From Haberlea rhodopensis (lineage: Eukaryota; Streptophyta; Magnoliopsida; Lamiales; Gesneriaceae), in NCBI GenBank assembly GCA_907163345.1, contig CAJQUN010000056.1, forward strand, positions 2,046,001-2,110,000: a DNA stretch of 64,000 nt, given 5' to 3'. Position 1 is the stretch's first letter. The number at the start of each line of letters is the position of its first letter. Shown here in pieces: positions 35,005 through 45,839 of this stretch. The notes under the pieces were generated by a model, which was given only the letters and a program-made list of their open reading frames with translations, made no database searches and was not told where the DNA came from. The position numbers and the translations under genes are program-made.

Positions 35005-37464
35005 TGTGACGGCCCGCCCAGACGGGTCGCCCGCCGTGTTCAATTTCTTGAACACAAGGCTACACTTAATTCAAAAACTTAATATCACTTTGAACTTATG
35101 TCTAGCGGAAACGTTTTTATTCTTATCGAATATATTCTTATCGAACATTTGACTTAGTAATTTTTTACCCGTGACTTTTAACTTAGAAAAATTTGGGCAG
35201 AGTCTCCTCTTAAAAATTGTGCTCTGGATCTACCAGATCACTACCACCACAATATCAAGACCATAAAAACAAAAACTAAACCAAAATAAACTTCAAATAT
35301 CAAAATCCAACTAAAACATAAATAAATGTTTCATATCCTCAAAATAAAACTTAAACATGCCAACATACTCAAAACTTCATAATAAATCTAAATATCCTCC
35401 GCATCGTCTAAGTCTTCAACTCCATCTGTAATATGTCACATTACAGGTAAAGTTAAGTTGCAGCATTTTATAGTAAGCATAATAAACATTTGATAAAAAG
35501 TCAAAAACATCATTTTTCATAAGTGACGAAAAATAATATACTTTCATATCCAAAATAACTTTCACACATATATGGTTTAATCCGAGCAGTTAACGGAACT
35601 AAATTTCACAAAACGGAATCATAACAGAAATAACTGCACAGATAACCAACGAAACTTAACGGAAACGAATAACACTATCATAATCATATAATGTCTTAAC
35701 GATATAGAATTAATCTTTAAATATAGCCATGCTGTAATGAAACAAATGCATACTCAAATACGGATGTGACACAATGATATCATTCCAGACTATACCCGCT
35801 GGAAGGGTATCGACAGATATTATACCCCTCTGTCTTCGGGCAAAACGAAATGCGTTTCTTTATTCTCGTCGCCAACGAGCCGAAAGTATGCGCGTTTTTA
35901 TCCTCGTCGCAATGCGAGCCACAACGAAACGAAAATATCCACAGTTCACAAACCTCAAATCGTATTCACCGAATCAAGACAAACATGGCCTTTAAAAATA
36001 GTTTTTCACACACAATAAAATGTTATTTCAAAATTACATTTTCAACAAAATACATTTCTTATCAAAATCATATTTCAAAATAATCTTTCATGCTTACTAT
36101 TCAAAACATTTCAAAATAAACAACAAAACATACTCAAAATAATTTGCGTAAAATTGCAACTTCCTTTATGTACAATCACAAAACATTTCTTAAAGTACTT
36201 AAAATAATTTACGAAAAATGCAACTTCCTTTACGTACTTCAAAGCTTCTTATCAACGTTCAAATTACAAACTTCCCACAATCTCCAAGATGTTACGGATT
36301 TCCTATCAAACAATTTTATACTATCAAGTGTACATTCTTACAAACTAATCCAATTAAATCTATTAATTGATAAGTAAATATTACCTATATGCCCACCATA
36401 TTAAGGTAAATCTAACCCAATTGCAACAATAATCAAATTTAACTATGTTTCCCTCAACTTAACAGTAATTTCATTTAAATCAGATTTTTAGACAAGGAAA
36501 TAATCATGCTCCTTAACTTACAGCCTAAATCTTTGAAATCCAGAATACATTTTCGAACCAAAACTACAATTTCAGTTTCTTCCAAAATCCAATAACAATT
36601 CCAGTAACATATTTTCGAATTCCATACTTAATTCCATCCTTAAATTTCAGAAATATTTTCGAAATCCAACTCTTGAATTACAAACTCTGTATAATTTTCG
36701 AAAAAAAAGAAACAGTGTACAAATCCTCACATTCCAAAATCTCCCATTAGCAATAAGACGATGTTCTTGATAAATTAAGCTAATATACTCCAGTTGATCC
36801 CACATCACTAACCTAACCAATTTCAGAACCAAAAAATCGAAAACAAAAAAATTCGAAATATGAAATTTCATACCGATTTGCTACGTTTTTCTGCTCACAT
36901 CCGATTTCTTCGCTGTTGCTCGATACTACTCGAATTTGGAAAGATTTCCGAAACTAAAAATCGAATTTCAGAAATCTGGAATTATTTATTTATTTTTATT
37001 TATTTTCGGACTCGAGACATACGGAATGGATTTGGGTTTTTGTTGTTAGGGATTTAAATAGCTAACCGGTTACAATCAATAATAGATGAAGAGACGAGAA
37101 GATCGATCAGTTTTTGGTGAAGGTGAAACGAGTGAGATGAAGAAGGTGAAGTGAAGAAGAAAGGCGAAGAAGTGAAGGTGCAGTGAAGAAAACTGAAGCT
37201 GAAAAGGAAAAAGAAATGAGCGAGACGAAGCTAACGTCAAGTCTAATAAAAGTGAGAAAATTTGTTCGGTTATCACTCTTAATTATCATTAATACTATTA
37301 AATATTATTATTATTATTATTATTAATATTATTAATATTATTATTATTTAAAAAATTATTATTATTATTATTATCAGATATTCTTATTATTTATTATTAA
37401 TATTATAATTTATAACTTACATAATATTTGGGTCAATAAATTCCTTAAAAATTGAGCCATTACA
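35005..37464 (-). repeat. Chromovirus LTR2, shared middle LTR
   Basis: It serves as the 5' LTR of unit 1 and the 3' LTR of unit 2. In coding direction the ends are TGTAATGGC and GGGCCGTCACA. It agrees with LTR3 at three sites in its first 150 plus-strand bases (TGTGACGG, CAAGGCTA, TATTCTTA) where LTR1 differs. Further right it agrees with LTR1 where LTR3 differs. Confidence 0.93.
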
Positions 37465-37477
37465 ATCTCCATACATT

Positions 37478-40400
37478 CTAAAAAGTTTCGTCCTCGAAAC
37501 TTGCATCGCATTTTACATCAGGATATTTAGCATATAATTCTTCTTCTTTTTCCCATGTTGCTTCATCAGGTGAATGATTACTCAACTGAACCTTAACAAA
37601 AGGAATTGTCTTAGTTCGTAGAATTCTCTCTTGACGGTCGAGTATCTTGATAGGATATTCGGAATATGTACACTCCTTGGATATCTCGATCTCTGTTGCC
37701 TTAAGCACATGACTTTCATCTGAAACATACTTCCTGAGCATCGACACATGAAAGACATTATGTACTCGAACTAATTCCGGAGGTAGAGCAAGTCGATAAG
37801 CCAAAGTTCCTATTCTTTCCAGAATTTCATATGGTCCTATGAATCTCGGACTTAACTTCCCATGCTTACCGAACCTCATTACTCCTCTGAATGGTGATAC
37901 TTTCAAGTATACATTATCCCCTTGCTGAAATTCTAAATCTCGTCTGCGAACATCAGCCCAACTTTTCTGTCGACTCTGAGCTGTAAGTAATCTCTGTTTG
38001 ATGATGGAAACATTTTCATTCGTGAGTTTGATCAACTCTGGTCCTTCCATTACTTTCTCTCCAACATCAAACCAACACTGTGGTGTTCGACATTTCTTTC
38101 CATACAAAGCTTCGAATGGTGCCATTTGAATACTGGATTGATAGCTGTTATTGTACACAAACTCTGCCAGTTTCAGATGACGATCCCATTGTCCTTGAAA
38201 ATCCAAGATACATGTTCTAAGTAAATCCTCAAGAATTTGAATCGTTCTCTCAGACTGTCCGTCCGTCTGTGGATGAAAAGCTGTACTGTATTTCAAATTC
38301 GTTCCCAAGACAGATTGTAAACTCTTCCAGAATTGAGATGTGAACCGAGCATCTCGATCAGATATAATACTGACTGGTATCCCATGCAAACACACCACTT
38401 GATCAATGTAAACCCTTGCTAAATCATTCATTGATGTGGTCTTCTTCATCGGTATAAAGTGAGCACACTAGTAAGTCGATCAACAATAACCCAAACTGAA
38501 TCCTTTTGTGTCGTAGTTTTGGGTAATCCGGTCACAAAGTCCATAGTAATATGCTCCCATTTCCAGTTTGGTATGTCCAAGTTTCTCAGTGTTCCTGCTG
38601 GCTTTTGTCTTCCAACTTTCACTTGTTGACACACTAAACACTTGGACACAAACTTCACAACATCTTGCTTCATTCCTGGCCACCAAAATAATTGCTTCAC
38701 ATCTTGATACATTTTATTCTGTCCTGGATGCATGGCCAATATTGTCTGATGTGAATCTTGTAAGACTTCGCCCCTGAGTGTTGATACAGCTGGAACGAAT
38801 AGTCTATCATTGAATCTCAAAGTCCCATCTTCATGCATTCTAAAACCTTCTTGGTTTGATTGAGCCCTTTGTAAGAAAGTCTGCCACATAGGATCCTTTG
38901 ATTGTGCTTCCTTAATCCTGAGAATAAGATCAGGTTGCACCATGAGATTACACAACATCGTCGGCCCATTTTGGTCGTCTCTTGATTCGACATTCAGATT
39001 TAACTTTGACATCTCGTCAATGAGTTTCTGTTGCGTAGTCAATAGCATTGATCCATAACTCTTCCTGCTTAATGCATCTGCTACCGCATTACTCTTTCCA
39101 GGATGGTAGTGCAATTTCACATCATAGTCCTTGATCAGCTCTAACCATCTTCTCTGTCTCATATTCAACTCCTTTTGAGTAAAAATATACTTTAAACTCT
39201 TGTGATCAGTGTAGATATCACATGTGGTTCCGTACAAGTAGTGACGCCATAATTTCAGTGCAAAAACCACTGCTGCCAGTTCCAGATCATGAGTGGGGTA
39301 CCTTATTTTGTGTTCTTTCAACTGTCGTGAAGCATATGCAATCACCTTTCCATTTTGCATAAGTACACAGCCTAACCCCTCCTTTGATGCATCGCTGTAG
39401 ATACAAAATCCTTCATGTCCATCTGGCAATGTAAGAATAGGTGCAGTCACAAGTAGATCTTTCAACTTCTCAAAACTTCCCTTACACTTAGAATCCCATT
39501 CAAACTTTACTCCCTTTCTTGTTAACTTTGTAAGGGGTAATGCAACTCGAGAAATTCCTTCCACAAATTTTCGGTAATATCCAGCCAATCCCAGAAAACT
39601 TCGAATTTCTGTTACTGATGTCGGAACTTTCCAATTGGTAATGGCTTGGATCTTTGCTGAGTCTACTCGGATTCCTTGAGTATCAATGATGTGTCCAAGA
39701 AATGATACAGAATCCAACCAGAAGTCACATTTGTCGAACTTTGCAAATAATTGATGTTGTCGTAGCCTCTCCAATGTCATTTTCAAATGTTCTTCATGTT
39801 CTTCCTTTGATTTGGAATAAATCAATATATCATCAATGAATACTATAATGAATTTGTCGAGCCATTCTCGGAATACGTGATTCATTAATGCCATAAATGC
39901 TGCAGGTGCATTCGTAAGTCCGAAAGGCATCACCAAAAATTCATAATGTCCATATCTGGTTCGAAATGCAGTTTTGTGAATATCCTGCTCTTTGATTCTG
40001 AGTTGATGATACCCAGATCTCAAATCAATCTTCGAGAATATTTGTGCACCTTGTAATTGATCGAACAAATCGTCAATCCTTGGTAGCGGATATTTATTCT
40101 TCACAGTGTAGTCAATGCACATTCTCATGCTGCCGTCCTTTTTCTTTACAAATAGTAACAGTGCTCCCCAAGGTGACACACTAGGCCTTATGAAACCTTT
40201 ATCTTGTAGTTCTTTCAATTGTCCTTTCAATTGTTTCAGCTCTGCTGGTGCCATCCTGTAAGGTGCTTTGGATATCGGTTCTGATCCCGGAATAATATCA
40301 ATCGAAAATTCCGTGCTTCGAATTGGTGGCAGTCCTGGCAAATCCTCTGGGAAAACATCTGAGAATTCTTTCACCGTGCAAATCTTATTTATTTTTGCAT

Positions 40401-40557
40401 CCACCTCAGAGACATTGCCACAAAATCGTTCATGCAAGCTCACGCCTTCATAACAGATCTCTTTACACGAATTCGTTTCTAGGGTTATGGTCTTTCGGTA
40501 ACAGTCAATGCGAGCCTTTGCACTACTCAACCAATCCATTCCAAGAATTATGTCAAA
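37478..40557 (-). pseudogene. Chromovirus pol, unit 2 (18-bp RT deletion, 1-bp frameshift)
   Basis: Open from the gag/pol TAA through reverse transcriptase, RNase H and most of integrase (40557-38446), then open again in another frame (38449-37478) to the chromodomain-like end. A missing T near 38470, after the integrase VIVDRLT block, makes the frameshift. An in-frame 18-bp deletion near 40108 removes RELNRI after CIDY, a conserved reverse-transcriptase segment. The FIDDILIYS box and the integrase D/D/E residues remain. Unit 2 lacks the three unit 1 frameshifts but shares the TAA at 40560-40558. It is very similar to unit 1 otherwise. Confidence 0.93.
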
Positions 40558-41859
40558 TTATTTCATGTTGATGATGAACAGGTTGGCTTTGAATTCTTCG
40601 CTTTCCACAATCAGTGTTACATCATTGCATACATATTTAATTGTAACTGTCTTTCCTAATGGACTCAATACTTGCATTAAATGTAACAGTGGACTGAAGT
40701 GCAAATCAAGTTTCTCCACACAAGATTCAGAGATAAAGGAATTTGAAGCGCCAGAATCAAATAACACATAAACATCTTGATTCAAGAATTTAAATTTACC
40801 TCCGATCAACTCATGATCCTCTTCAGCACGGACATCATACAATCTAGTTGAATTGCGCTGTTGTTGTCCACGTGGTTGATTTGTTCCTGAGGTTTGTTTC
40901 AGACTGGGACAATCTCTAATCCGATGATCTTTAGATCCACATTTAAAGCAACCTCCAGAGTTCCAGTAACATTCCCCAGTATGACTCCGATTACACTTGG
41001 GACAAACTTCATTCTTCTTAGTTTCAACGATCATCTGCCTGCGAGCTGGCGGTCTCTGATCTCTGTTTCTGAATTCAGGCTTTCTCTTTCGATTTTGAGG
41101 AGTCTCAAGATTCCTCAGTTCAGATTCCACGAACAATGCCCTCTCCATGAGTATATCAAATTTGGTATCCATGAGAGGTGCTACTTTGAGCCTGATGCCA
41201 GTGCGAAGACCTTGTCTGAACCTTGTAATCTTGCTGTTCTCATACTGCAAATACAAAGGACAGAATCTTCCCAGCTCTTGGAACTTCCTCAGATATTCCA
41301 GCACAATCATATTCTCAGTTTGCCTCAGCCTCAAAAATTCATCTTCTTTAGCCATTCGGACAGCGTCAGGAAAATATTGTTGCATAAATTTCTCTCTAAA
41401 AATCGTCCAGGTAATGGAGTTTCGTTCCATACTTACATCCACTGAGGTCCACCAATGCTTTGCATTTCCTTCCAGAAATGGAGTCACCACTGTAACTTTT
41501 TCTCCATCAGCAATGTTTATGGCTTTCAGTAATTCTTCAATCTTGGTCAGCCATTCCTCAGCTTTCATTGGATCAGTCTCGTTTCCAAAGTACGGTGGTC
41601 TGAGTGCCCGAAATCTCTCAAATTCAGTCCTTCTCTGTGTTTCCGGCTGTAGTGGTGCCGAAACAACATTTTGTTGTAACACTCCAGCTATGATACGACA
41701 TATGTTCGTGATGTCCACCTCATTCATTGATCCCACGTTTATATTTGGGACTCCATCTTGACCTTGATTCACATTCCTATCTTGACCATCTTCTGAGTCG
41801 CGATTCGAGTCCTGTTCTTGGCTACCACTCTGATTGCTACTGGTTCTTCCTCTAGCCAT
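40558..41859 (-). CDS. Chromovirus gag and protease start, unit 2
   Basis: About 433 residues from MARGR (41859) to TAA, with the same layout as unit 1: acidic N-terminus, capsid region, two Cys-rich knuckles and DSGA protease motif. A handful of substitutions separate it from unit 1, for example ISSNQ/TSSNQ near the start, LQQYF/MQQYF, and RLCPL/RFCPL. It is the better-preserved gag of the array together with unit 1; the pol frame does not follow in either. Confidence 0.9.
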   Translation of the reverse strand: MARGRTSSNQSGSQEQDSNRDSEDGQDRNVNQGQDGVPNINVGSMNEVDITNICRIIAGVLQQNVVSAPLQPETQRRTEFERFRALRPPYFGNETDPMKAEEWLTKIEELLKAINIADGEKVTVVTPFLEGNAKHWWTSVDVSMERNSITWTIFREKFMQQYFPDAVRMAKEDEFLRLRQTENMIVLEYLRKFQELGRFCPLYLQYENSKITRFRQGLRTGIRLKVAPLMDTKFDILMERALFVESELRNLETPQNRKRKPEFRNRDQRPPARRQMIVETKKNEVCPKCNRSHTGECYWNSGGCFKCGSKDHRIRDCPSLKQTSGTNQPRGQQQRNSTRLYDVRAEEDHELIGGKFKFLNQDVYVLFDSGASNSFISESCVEKLDLHFSPLLHLMQVLSPLGKTVTIKYVCNDVTLIVESEEFKANLFIINMK

Positions 41860-42123
41860 TTGAAATCTTAAAAATAGAGTTTTGTCGGAATAAATGATAC
41901 TAGTTAAAAGGAAACAAATAAAATGTTTAAAGCAAGTAAAAACAAGTATGCACATAAGTTCAAACACACACATATAAAATTCTAGGTACTGATTCAAACT
42001 TAACTCCATTATTCTAAATCCAAAACTTTTCCCAACAAGTCAAACCTAAATAAACTTATTCTTAAGGCAAAGGTCTAATCCCAAACATACAAACTAAGGC
42101 TCTAATCCAAACTTATAAACTAT

Positions 42124-42136
42124 GGCTCTGATACCA
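42124..42136 (-). promoter_or_regulatory. Primer-binding site, unit 2
   Basis: Minus strand TGGTATCAGAGCC beside LTR3; same spacing as unit 1. Confidence 0.92.
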
Positions 42137-42138
42137 AC

Positions 42139-42755
42139 TGTGACGGCCCGCCCAGACGGGTCGCCCGCCGTGTTCAATTTCTTGAACACAAGGCTACACT
42201 TAATTCAAAAACTTAATATCACTTTGAACTTATATCTAGCGGAAATGTTTTTATTCTTATCGAATATATTCTTATCGAACATTTGACTTAGTAATTTTTT
42301 ACCCGTGACTTTTAACTTAGAAAAATTTGGGCAGAGTCCCCTCTTAAAAATTGTGCCCTGCGATCTACCAGATCACTACCACCACAATATCAAGACCATA
42401 AAAACAAAAACTAAACCAAAATAAACTTCAAATATCAAAATCCAACTAAAACATAAATAAATGTTTCATATCCTCAAAATAAAACTTAAACATGCCAACA
42501 TACTCAAAACTTCAAAATAAATCTAAATATCCTCCGCATCGTCTAAGTCTTCAACTCCATCTGTAATATGTCACATTACAGGTAAAGGTAAGTTGCAGCA
42601 TTTTATAGTAAGCATAATAAACATTTGATAAAAAGTCAAAAACATCATTTTTCATAATGTGACGAAAAATAATATACTTTCATATCCAAAATAACTTTCA
42701 CACATATATGGTTTAATCCGAGCAGTTAACGGAACTAAATTTCACAAAACGGAAT
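42139..42755 (-). repeat. Chromovirus LTR3, first part (before element C)
   Basis: Starts TGTGACGGCCCGCC next to the primer site. It is interrupted at 42755 after GGAAT and resumes at 50333. Its private changes relative to LTR1 and LTR2 (for example TATATCTAGCGG, GAAATG, TTCAAAATAAA) make it the most diverged of the three. Confidence 0.93.
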
Positions 42756-42945
42756 TGTTGCGCCTTAAAACGCTACAACTCTCATTCCTCTATTTTAAAT
42801 AAAATTATCGTTTTTGTTTTGATGATTACAAAACCTATACATTTTGTACTAATGGTTTTTATTGAGTATGCAGCATAAATTATGATCAAAGTTGAAGATT
42901 ATAATAGTATTGAAATGCCAAAGAAATTGTCTTTTGGAAGACACG

Positions 42946-43388
42946 GATCGCCCCAGGCGATGGGTGCCATCGCCCCAGGCGATGGGTGCCAGGCGAGGAT
43001 CGCCACGCCCATCGACAGAGGCGATGGCTAGGCGAGCATGCGGGGCAGATCGCCCCAGGCGATGGTGACCATCGCCTGAGGCGATGGCAGCCACAGGGAC
43101 TTCGCCCCCGCACATCGACTGAAGCGACGCCGAGGCAATGCGCGGGCACGCGCGCGGGGAGTTCGCCCGAGGCGATGGCATGAACGCCTGAGGCGATGGT
43201 CTGGATCGCCTGAGGCGATGTGGAGTTCGTTTGAGGCGATGCAAAATTTGGACATGCTGAAGCTACGGCCTTAATTTTTGCTCTTGATCGCCTGAGGCGA
43301 TCCATCGATCGCCTGAGGCGATCTGTGCATTTTTGACCGTTGGAACGCGGCGATGGGTGATCGCCTGAGGCGATGGCTGAGGCGATCC
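42946..43388. repeat. GATCGCCTGAGGCGATC palindrome array, 5' LTR
   Basis: About fifteen copies or half-copies of ATCGCC(T/C)(G/C)AGGCGAT in 440 bp. The best is GATCGCCTGAGGCGATC: 8-base complementary arms around one base, at about 43287 and 43307. The array ends about 60 bp before the TATA box, where enhancer elements of an LTR promoter lie. It is GC- and CpG-rich within AT-rich DNA. Confidence 0.92.
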
Positions 43389-43449
43389 AGGAGTGATTTC
43401 AGCCCTTTGAAGTGCAACGGCTAGTAGGAGCCTTGGAGGCCTTCTACAC

Positions 43450-43458
43450 TATAAATAT
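43450..43458 (+). promoter_or_regulatory. TATA box, element C 5' LTR
   Basis: TATAAATAT in the context CTACACTATAAATATGGATG. The same context occurs in the 3' LTR (49634-49642) and in the solo LTR at 24291-24302. In the right-hand duplicated copy (about 59627) an inserted T changes it to TATTAAATAT. Confidence 0.75.
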
Positions 43459-44146
43459 GGATGCTTTGGAGCATTTTGAAGCTAAAGAACAAGTCTACAA
43501 CTCATACAAAGTGTTGATCAATTGTTGGTTCAAATTATATCATACTCTCCATACATTGTTGTTGTATTGGAGCTTGTGATTGTTTTCATTTGTTGAGTCT
43601 TGTTGTCTTCGTGTGAGTACACCGTGAAGGTGTTTCTGTTGGTTTAATTCATTGTAAAGGTCCTCCAACACCAAAGCAAGTTGGAAAATTGTAAAGTCGC
43701 CATCAAGTGAAGGTGGTGCAATTGTGTGGCTATCCTTGGAGCCCTTAAGGCCAAGAAGACTCGTGAAGAGTGTTGGTTGCTCGGGAAGAGCTTGTGTACT
43801 CGGGAAGAGTATTGTGCTCGGGAAGAGCGTTGTAACTCGGGAAGAGTTGTGTTGTGGCTTACTTGGAGCCCTCAAGGCCAAGAACATTTATTCTAGTGGA
43901 ACCTCGGTTGGAGGTTATCTAACCGGGAAGAGGAGACGTAGGCGATTCATCGCCGAACTTCTATAACAAATATCCTTGTCATTTACTGCTTTATTTTTCA
44001 TTACGCATTTATTTATTTATTTATTTTATTTATCGATTGACTAAAGGCTTCCGCAAGCGCAAAACTCTTTTATTTTTCAAACTCATTTTAAAAAGCTAAA
44101 GTAGCCAAGGAATCTCATTCACCCCCCCCTCTTCGATTCCAACAAG

Positions 44147-44159
44147 TGGTATCAGAGCC
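44147..44159 (+). promoter_or_regulatory. Primer-binding site, element C
   Basis: TGGTATCAGAGCC two bases after the 5' LTR; complementary to initiator-Met tRNA. Confidence 0.93.
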
Positions 44160-44192
44160 ATTTGATTTTTGTTTTTAAATCAAAATTTTTAT

Positions 44193-45839
44193 ATGGCTAA
44201 TCTAGCAAATGAGTTTGCTCAAGGTCAATCGACGAATCGCCCTCCGCTTTTCACGGGTGATAACGACGGGTATTGGAAGAATAGAATTTCTCTATACATC
44301 CAATCTGTAGATTATGATCTATGGAAAATCATAGTGAAAGGTCCACATGTTCCTTTAAAGGAAATTGGGGGAATTAGTGTTCCCAAAGAGATGGACGATT
44401 TCACTAGAGCGGATATGATATTAATTTCTCAAAATGCTAAAGCGATTAATATTTTACATTGTGCTTTAGATATGAAGGAGTACAACCGGATCTCGATGTG
44501 CTCAACGGCAAAGGAAATTTGGGACAAATTACAAATTTGTCATGAGGGTACTAATCAAGTGAAGGAGACCAAGATAGATCTCCTACAACTCAAGTATGAA
44601 ACATTTGAGATGGATTCCGTAGAAGATGTGGATTCCATGTTTAGGAGGCTCACTCAAATCATAAATGAGCTTGCCCAACTTGGAGAGAAGTATCCTCCAA
44701 AGCAAATATGGAGGAGAGCACTAAGAGCCTTACCAAAGGAATGGGATGCCAAGAGGACGGCCATCATCGAGTCCAACAAAGGAGAAAGTGCTTCCTATGA
44801 TCTTGATGAGCTCCATGGCACATTGGTGACTCATGAGCTTGAAGTTGCCACAAGGAGAGAAGTAAAGGAGGAGGATAGATCCAAGAGAAATGGGATTGCC
44901 TTGGTTGGAAGGAAAGACCACTCCGATGATGAAGAAGATGATGATGATGAGGATATGGCATTGTTCACAAGAAAGTTCAAGAAGTTCTTCAACAAACATG
45001 GCAAGTCAAAGACCTCAAGTGCAACCAAACATGAATCCAAAAATGAGGTAACTTGCTATAATTGTCAAGAAAAAGGTCATTATGCTAACAAATGTCCTAG
45101 GAAGAAGAATGAGGACAAAGGCAAGAAGAAGGCTTTTATAGCTACATGGAGTGATAGCGACTCCGATGAAGAAGAAGCCACCAATCTTTGTTTAATGGCT
45201 CTTGGAGATGAAGGAGATGAAAGCGATGATGAGGTACCTTCTTTTGATGAACTTTTAGAATCTTATAATGATCTTATTGATGCTCTTGGCAAAACCAAGA
45301 TGAGTAATAAACTACTCAAACTTGAGATTGCTAAGAAAGTTGAAGAAAATAATTCATTGAAAAATGAATTAGATTCTTTAAAGATATCATTTTGCAAATA
45401 TAGTGAAAGTAGTCAAAAGATGAGTGAATTGCTTGGATTACAACGATGTAGCTTTGACAAAGCCGGGTTAGGCTTTTCAAACAAATCAAAATCTTTTTCA
45501 AGCTTGTTGGCCAAAGCAAAGCACAACTCTCCTACTTGTAACTATTGTTGTAAAAGTGGTCATACCAAAAATAAGTGTAGGTTTGCTAGAATCCAATACC
45601 AACCTAATAAAAGGTGGAAATGGATTCCAAAGGTGCCATTGAAAGTTAACCCCTTAGGACCCAAAAATCAAATGGGTACCAAAGTTCCTCCAATTGTAAA
45701 TTTGTCTTGTAGGGACAAGAATGGAATGAAGAATGAAGGGCCAAGCAACTCAAAGGAGGAGCTTGTATTATTCACAACTATAGAAGAAGCACGAGGCATA
45801 GGACCAATGACAAGAACGCACTCTTGTCATCAAAGGTAA
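44193..45839 (+). CDS. Copia-type gag polyprotein of element C
   Basis: 548 residues from MANLANEF. An in-frame ATG at 44169 would add 8 residues but lies almost on the primer site. The first half is a UBN2/DUF4219-type capsid region (FTGDNDGYWKNRI near residue 20; WDKLQICHEGTNQVKETKI near 115). An acidic Ser/Asp/Glu stretch follows, then a CCHC knuckle (CYNCQEKGHYANKC), a second acidic region with coiled-coil character, and a second CCHC knuckle (CNYCCKSGHTKNKC). In autonomous relatives protease and integrase follow in frame; here the frame stops 90 residues after the second knuckle. The protein should form particles and package RNA. The intact frame and identical LTRs suggest it is still under use or very recently was. 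Confidence 0.92.
   Translation: MANLANEFAQGQSTNRPPLFTGDNDGYWKNRISLYIQSVDYDLWKIIVKGPHVPLKEIGGISVPKEMDDFTRADMILISQNAKAINILHCALDMKEYNRISMCSTAKEIWDKLQICHEGTNQVKETKIDLLQLKYETFEMDSVEDVDSMFRRLTQIINELAQLGEKYPPKQIWRRALRALPKEWDAKRTAIIESNKGESASYDLDELHGTLVTHELEVATRREVKEEDRSKRNGIALVGRKDHSDDEEDDDDEDMALFTRKFKKFFNKHGKSKTSSATKHESKNEVTCYNCQEKGHYANKCPRKKNEDKGKKKAFIATWSDSDSDEEEATNLCLMALGDEGDESDDEVPSFDELLESYNDLIDALGKTKMSNKLLKLEIAKKVEENNSLKNELDSLKISFCKYSESSQKMSELLGLQRCSFDKAGLGFSNKSKSFSSLLAKAKHNSPTCNYCCKSGHTKNKCRFARIQYQPNKRWKWIPKVPLKVNPLGPKNQMGTKVPPIVNLSCRDKNGMKNEGPSNSKEELVLFTTIEEARGIGPMTRTHSCHQR

Larger units (their letters stand above)
42756..44144 (+). repeat. Element C 5' LTR (1389 bp)
   Basis: Ends TGTTGCGCC and CCAACA. 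Holds a palindrome array (42946-43388), a TATA box (43450-43458), and four GGGAAGAG repeats (about 43783-43846) flanked by two GGAGCCCT(T/C)AAGGCCAAGAA copies (about 43738 and 43867). Two frames of 131 and 139 codons in the array are products of the palindromes, not genes. Confidence 0.95.

Noticed and set aside
42849..43305. Overlapping 131- and 139-codon frames in the element C LTRs, identical in both LTRs
   Set aside because: They are translations of the palindrome array (repeats of RLRRS, IASGD). Identity between LTRs follows from retrotransposition, not coding constraint.
42946..43388. Palindromic repeats resembling a CRISPR array
   Set aside because: Spacing is irregular, there are no unique spacers of constant length, no cas genes are present, and the DNA is a plant LTR.
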